From an uncultured Eubacteriales bacterium (GTDB lineage Bacteria; Bacillota; Clostridia; Oscillospirales; CAG-272), in NCBI GenBank assembly GCA_900546315.1, contig URCP01000018.1, positions 1 to 43,695 on the forward strand: a stretch of 43,695 nt of DNA, in the 5' to 3' direction. This document shows, one piece after another, positions 41,485 to 43,695 of this stretch. Within the stretch, counting starts at the first letter, position 1. Every line of letters starts with the position of its first letter. The notes under the pieces were generated by a model. That model was not told the origin of the DNA. It saw nothing but the letters and a program-made list of their open reading frames with translations, and did not search any database. The translations under genes were made by a program, and so were the position numbers.

Positions 41485-42654
41485 ATGGAGAAATACACAT
41501 CCGAGAACAGCGAGCTTGTCGCGAGAGCTATCGGCTACATAAGGGAGAACAAGTGCGATCCGGAGATAACAGTCGGGGACGTGGCGCGCGGCGCGGGGTT
41601 TTCCGAGAATTACTTCAACCGTGTGTTCGCGCTTCATACCGGCTTTTCGGTGATGGAGTACGTGCGGCATGAGCGGCTGAGGGCTGCGGCGGAGGCTCTG
41701 CGCGGAGACGGGGATATCCTTAAGATTGCGCTCGACGCCGGCTACGGGAGCCATGAGGGCTTCATAAGAGCCTTCCGCGCGCAGTACGGCTGCACACCCG
41801 GCGAGTACCGTGAACAGAAGCGTGGAAAGGCCGGATACTGGGGAGAGCAGGTCGACGCGACGCTGACCGGCAGGTTCATCCACGTCCACCCGGAGTTCAG
41901 GCATATCGACGAGGACGATCTGATAGATACTCTCCTCGGGACCGACGCGAAGAGATACGGTTACCTCTGCACGTCGATTGTGATGATGGGTCTGCGCGCC
42001 GTGACGGACATGGACGACCCGATGGCAGGCTTCATACTCATAGGCGATACGCGGGAAGGCACGGAGTATCTGACGCTCGTCACGGATGATACACAGACGC
42101 TCGGGCGGTGGATGAGGCTTTCACACGTCACAACGGTTTATTCTGAGGGCGGTGTGTCAGATATTCCGGAGCTTCGGTCGGCGATAGTTGTCCCGGAGAC
42201 TATGTATTTCGGCAAGCCGTACAGGAACGCTCTGCCTGAAGGGATAAGCATAGAGAAGCTGACAATCGCACACCACGACAAGATACGCGAATGGGTCGGA
42301 GACCGTCATGACGGCTACTCAAGGCATCTTCTGAATCTCGGAAAGGTGGCGGACGACCCGACAGTGCTCGAGTTCGGCGTGTTTGAGGACGGGCGTATGA
42401 CAGCGGCTGTCGGCTGCGGTATTGACGCGGCGCACGGGTTCAGGCTCAACAACTCGGCGGTCATAAGGTTCGCGCCCGGGGCGGAGAGGGATGAGCTTTA
42501 CCGTCCGGTGTTCATGGGCGTCACGGATATGCTTCTCGGTATGGGTCTTGTTCCGTTCGACGACATACAGAACGGGGAATACGCTCTGCGACACGGCGGC
42601 TTCACGTCGGAGGAGATGGGGTATATAAGGACTGCGACAAGATACGGGCTGTGA
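41485..42654 (+). CDS. AraC helix-turn-helix fused to a GNAT-like C-terminal region
   Basis: 389 residues, ATG 41485 behind AAGGAG. Residues 1-110 are an AraC/XylS DNA-binding domain placed at the N-terminus (ITVGDVARGAGFSENYFNRV, LKIALDAGYGSHEGFIRAFR, CTPGEYR). The remaining about 275 residues contain no cupin. Around 285-380 the pattern VLEFGVFEDGRMTAAVGCGI, then RDELYRPVFMGVTDMLLGM and GGFTSEEMGYIRTA resembles the last strands and helices of a GNAT acyltransferase. It may bind acyl-CoA or another nucleotide ligand. A TATAAT at 41421-41426 with a weak -35 may drive it. Confidence 0.7.
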   Translation: MEKYTSENSELVARAIGYIRENKCDPEITVGDVARGAGFSENYFNRVFALHTGFSVMEYVRHERLRAAAEALRGDGDILKIALDAGYGSHEGFIRAFRAQYGCTPGEYREQKRGKAGYWGEQVDATLTGRFIHVHPEFRHIDEDDLIDTLLGTDAKRYGYLCTSIVMMGLRAVTDMDDPMAGFILIGDTREGTEYLTLVTDDTQTLGRWMRLSHVTTVYSEGGVSDIPELRSAIVVPETMYFGKPYRNALPEGISIEKLTIAHHDKIREWVGDRHDGYSRHLLNLGKVADDPTVLEFGVFEDGRMTAAVGCGIDAAHGFRLNNSAVIRFAPGAERDELYRPVFMGVTDMLLGMGLVPFDDIQNGEYALRHGGFTSEEMGYIRTATRYGL

Positions 42655-42669
42655 AACAATAATAACATG

Positions 42670-42703
42670 AAGGCGGTGGCGCTCCGGCGCGACTGCCTTT
42701 TAT
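42670..42703 (+). terminator. Terminator after the AraC-GNAT gene
   Basis: Thirteen-base stem AAGGCGGTGGCGC/GCGCGACTGCCTT with one mismatch and a TCCG loop, then TTTATCTT. Confidence 0.8.
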
Positions 42704-42724
42704 CTTACAAATTACGTTTATCTC

Positions 42725-42753
42725 TTGATTATTCCCGCGCGATATGATATAAT
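42725..42753 (+). promoter_or_regulatory. Promoter of the rhamnosidase-like gene
   Basis: TTGATT at 42725-42730, 17 bases, TATAAT at 42748-42753; start codon at 42808. Confidence 0.78.
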
Positions 42754-42807
42754 TATACATGAAAACACGAAAGGCAGAGCGGGCAAGCGCCCGACAGGAC
42801 AGGATTT

Positions 42808-43674
42808 ATGGATGAGAAAGAAATAAGTGTGAGCGGGAAATCGGTTTCCTTTACGCTCCCGCCGTGTGAGCCGCGCGGATTTGAGCCGGGCGCGCGCTGG
42901 CTGACGATGAATACTGAGAGATACCCGGAGTTCGCGGAGGTTCCGGCGACATTCTTTGTGAACTGTGAGAGGCGTTTCTTCGCGGCGGAGTTCGCGAAAA
43001 CCGTAGTGGTTCCGCACGGTAAATCGCCTGTCGCGCATATCTGCGTCTTCGGAGACACGAAATACCGCCTGAGCGTGAACGGCAATGTTCTCGGTGTGGG
43101 TCCGGCAGCCGCTGGCGGCGATTACGCGAACACAAAGCCAATGCCGAAGCAGTACTATGACCGGTACGATCTCGCGCTCACAGACGAAAACCCGGATGAA
43201 AGCAAAGGGATAACCCTCGATATCCTCGCGGAGGTGCAGACGCCCGGCATCGTGCAGACCGACTATTCCCGCGGCAGGGGCGGCTTTATATTCTCCTGCG
43301 CCGTGACATACGAGGACAGGGAGCCGTTCGTCATAGTATCTGACGCAAGCTGGCTCGCCCGGAGAAACACGCGTTACACAGAATGTCATATCTGCGACCT
43401 GACGCGTCCGCTCCCGAAGTGGGAGAAGCCGGAGACCATCACGGACAAGAGGGCGCCGTGGAACCTGACGTTCGCCGACATACCGATGCCGGAGCGCGAG
43501 ACGATAGTCCCGGTCCGCACTGACGTGACAGACAATATAGGCGAGCGTGTCACCCGTTCCGGGTTTGACCGCATCTATTCGGCGTATGTCACGGTGAGGG
43601 TCGATAACCGCTCTGGCAAGCCCGCCGGACAGCGACGCCGCGCACGAGAACGTCTCCGGACACCTCAGTCCTAA
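42808..43674 (+). CDS. Alpha-L-rhamnosidase-like protein, N-terminal part, probably frameshifted near the window end
   Basis: 288 residues, ATG 42808 behind AGGACAGGA, no signal peptide. Blocks typical of the N-terminal beta-sandwich domains of GH78-type enzymes are present: FFVNCERRFFAAEFA, AHICVFGDTKYRLSVNGNVL, GVGPAAAGGDY, YYDRYDLALTD, RGGFIFSCAVTY and VIVSDASWLARRNTRY. The catalytic domain lies beyond the window. After about residue 272 the frame turns Arg-rich and stops at 43674, while the +1 frame stays open to the window end with coding-like GC3 (SDAAHENVSGHLSPNLNAP). A one-base error or true frameshift near 43615-43630 is likely. Cytoplasmic action on imported rhamnosides is suggested by the missing signal. 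Confidence 0.6.
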   Translation: MDEKEISVSGKSVSFTLPPCEPRGFEPGARWLTMNTERYPEFAEVPATFFVNCERRFFAAEFAKTVVVPHGKSPVAHICVFGDTKYRLSVNGNVLGVGPAAAGGDYANTKPMPKQYYDRYDLALTDENPDESKGITLDILAEVQTPGIVQTDYSRGRGGFIFSCAVTYEDREPFVIVSDASWLARRNTRYTECHICDLTRPLPKWEKPETITDKRAPWNLTFADIPMPERETIVPVRTDVTDNIGERVTRSGFDRIYSAYVTVRVDNRSGKPAGQRRRARERLRTPQS

Positions 43675-43695
43675 CTTGAACGCGCCGTATCCGCC

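Noticed and set aside
1..43695. CRISPR arrays, tRNA and rRNA genes
   Set aside because: No regular spaced repeats, no tRNA-like cloverleaf with a CCA-type end and no rRNA sequence were recognised by eye.

Overview
The window looks like the genome of a spore-forming, Gram-positive anaerobe of the class Clostridia with moderately high GC, probably an uncultured gut or rumen Oscillospirales-like bacterium. The evidence is both dipicolinate synthase subunits, a YajC/TIGR04086 neighbourhood, a glycyl radical enzyme with its activase, several AraC/solute-binding-protein pairs, a pilin with an isopeptide D2 domain, strong sigma-A promoters (TTGACA-17-TATAAT) and GGAGG-type ribosome binding sites. 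Both ends of the window cut through genes.

Layout. 1-4.6 kb: 5' part of a pilin gene (minus), a sigma factor fused to a winged-helix-like region, and an XRE repressor fused to an ADP-ribosylglycohydrolase. 4.6-7.4 kb: an operon of a 2Fe-2S/ASKHA corrinoid-activation-like protein, a metallo-beta-lactamase-fold hydrolase and a Nudix hydrolase. 7.4-8.9 kb (minus): a DUF3343 Se/S-carrier-like protein and a cysteine desulfurase. 8.9-14.3 kb: two tandem lipoproteins, each a long N-terminal region plus an ABC-type solute-binding domain, followed by an AraC regulator. 14.3-20.5 kb: a secreted surface protein; a glycyl-radical activase divergent from an IclR/glycyl-radical-enzyme operon; a short deacetylase-like gene; and the wreck of a mannonate dehydratase gene. 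20.5-24.8 kb (minus): an orphan SCIFF-maturase-type N-terminal domain, a TIGR04086 membrane protein, yajC, and a split methionine synthase (homocysteine methyltransferase-MTHFR fusion plus a methyl-THF methyltransferase). 25-30 kb: two consecutive divergent AraC/solute-binding-lipoprotein pairs. 30-33.6 kb: dpaB, dpaA, a DUF1294 protein and a PurF-like protein without its nucleophilic cysteine. 33.65-36.42 kb: a compact element bounded by 41-bp inverted repeats that carries only a CHC2 zinc-finger protein and an SF3-type helicase. 36.4-43.7 kb: an amidase-domain protein, a cytidylate-kinase-like protein, an S1-domain protein, a DeoR regulator, an AlkD-like protein, two AraC-type regulators and the start of an alpha-L-rhamnosidase-like enzyme.

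How the genes fit together. The dominant theme is carbohydrate sensing: four solute-binding lipoproteins without any permease or ATPase nearby, each adjacent to an AraC regulator, plus DeoR and IclR regulators, a uronate-pathway remnant and a rhamnosidase. A second theme is one-carbon and corrinoid metabolism (split methionine synthase and an ASKHA activator). The strongest candidate for something undescribed is the two-gene primase/helicase element with terminal inverted repeats and no recognisable recombinase. Next are the repeated AraC/orphan-binding-protein module, the short glycyl radical enzyme cluster and the orphan peptide-recognition-like protein beside yajC.
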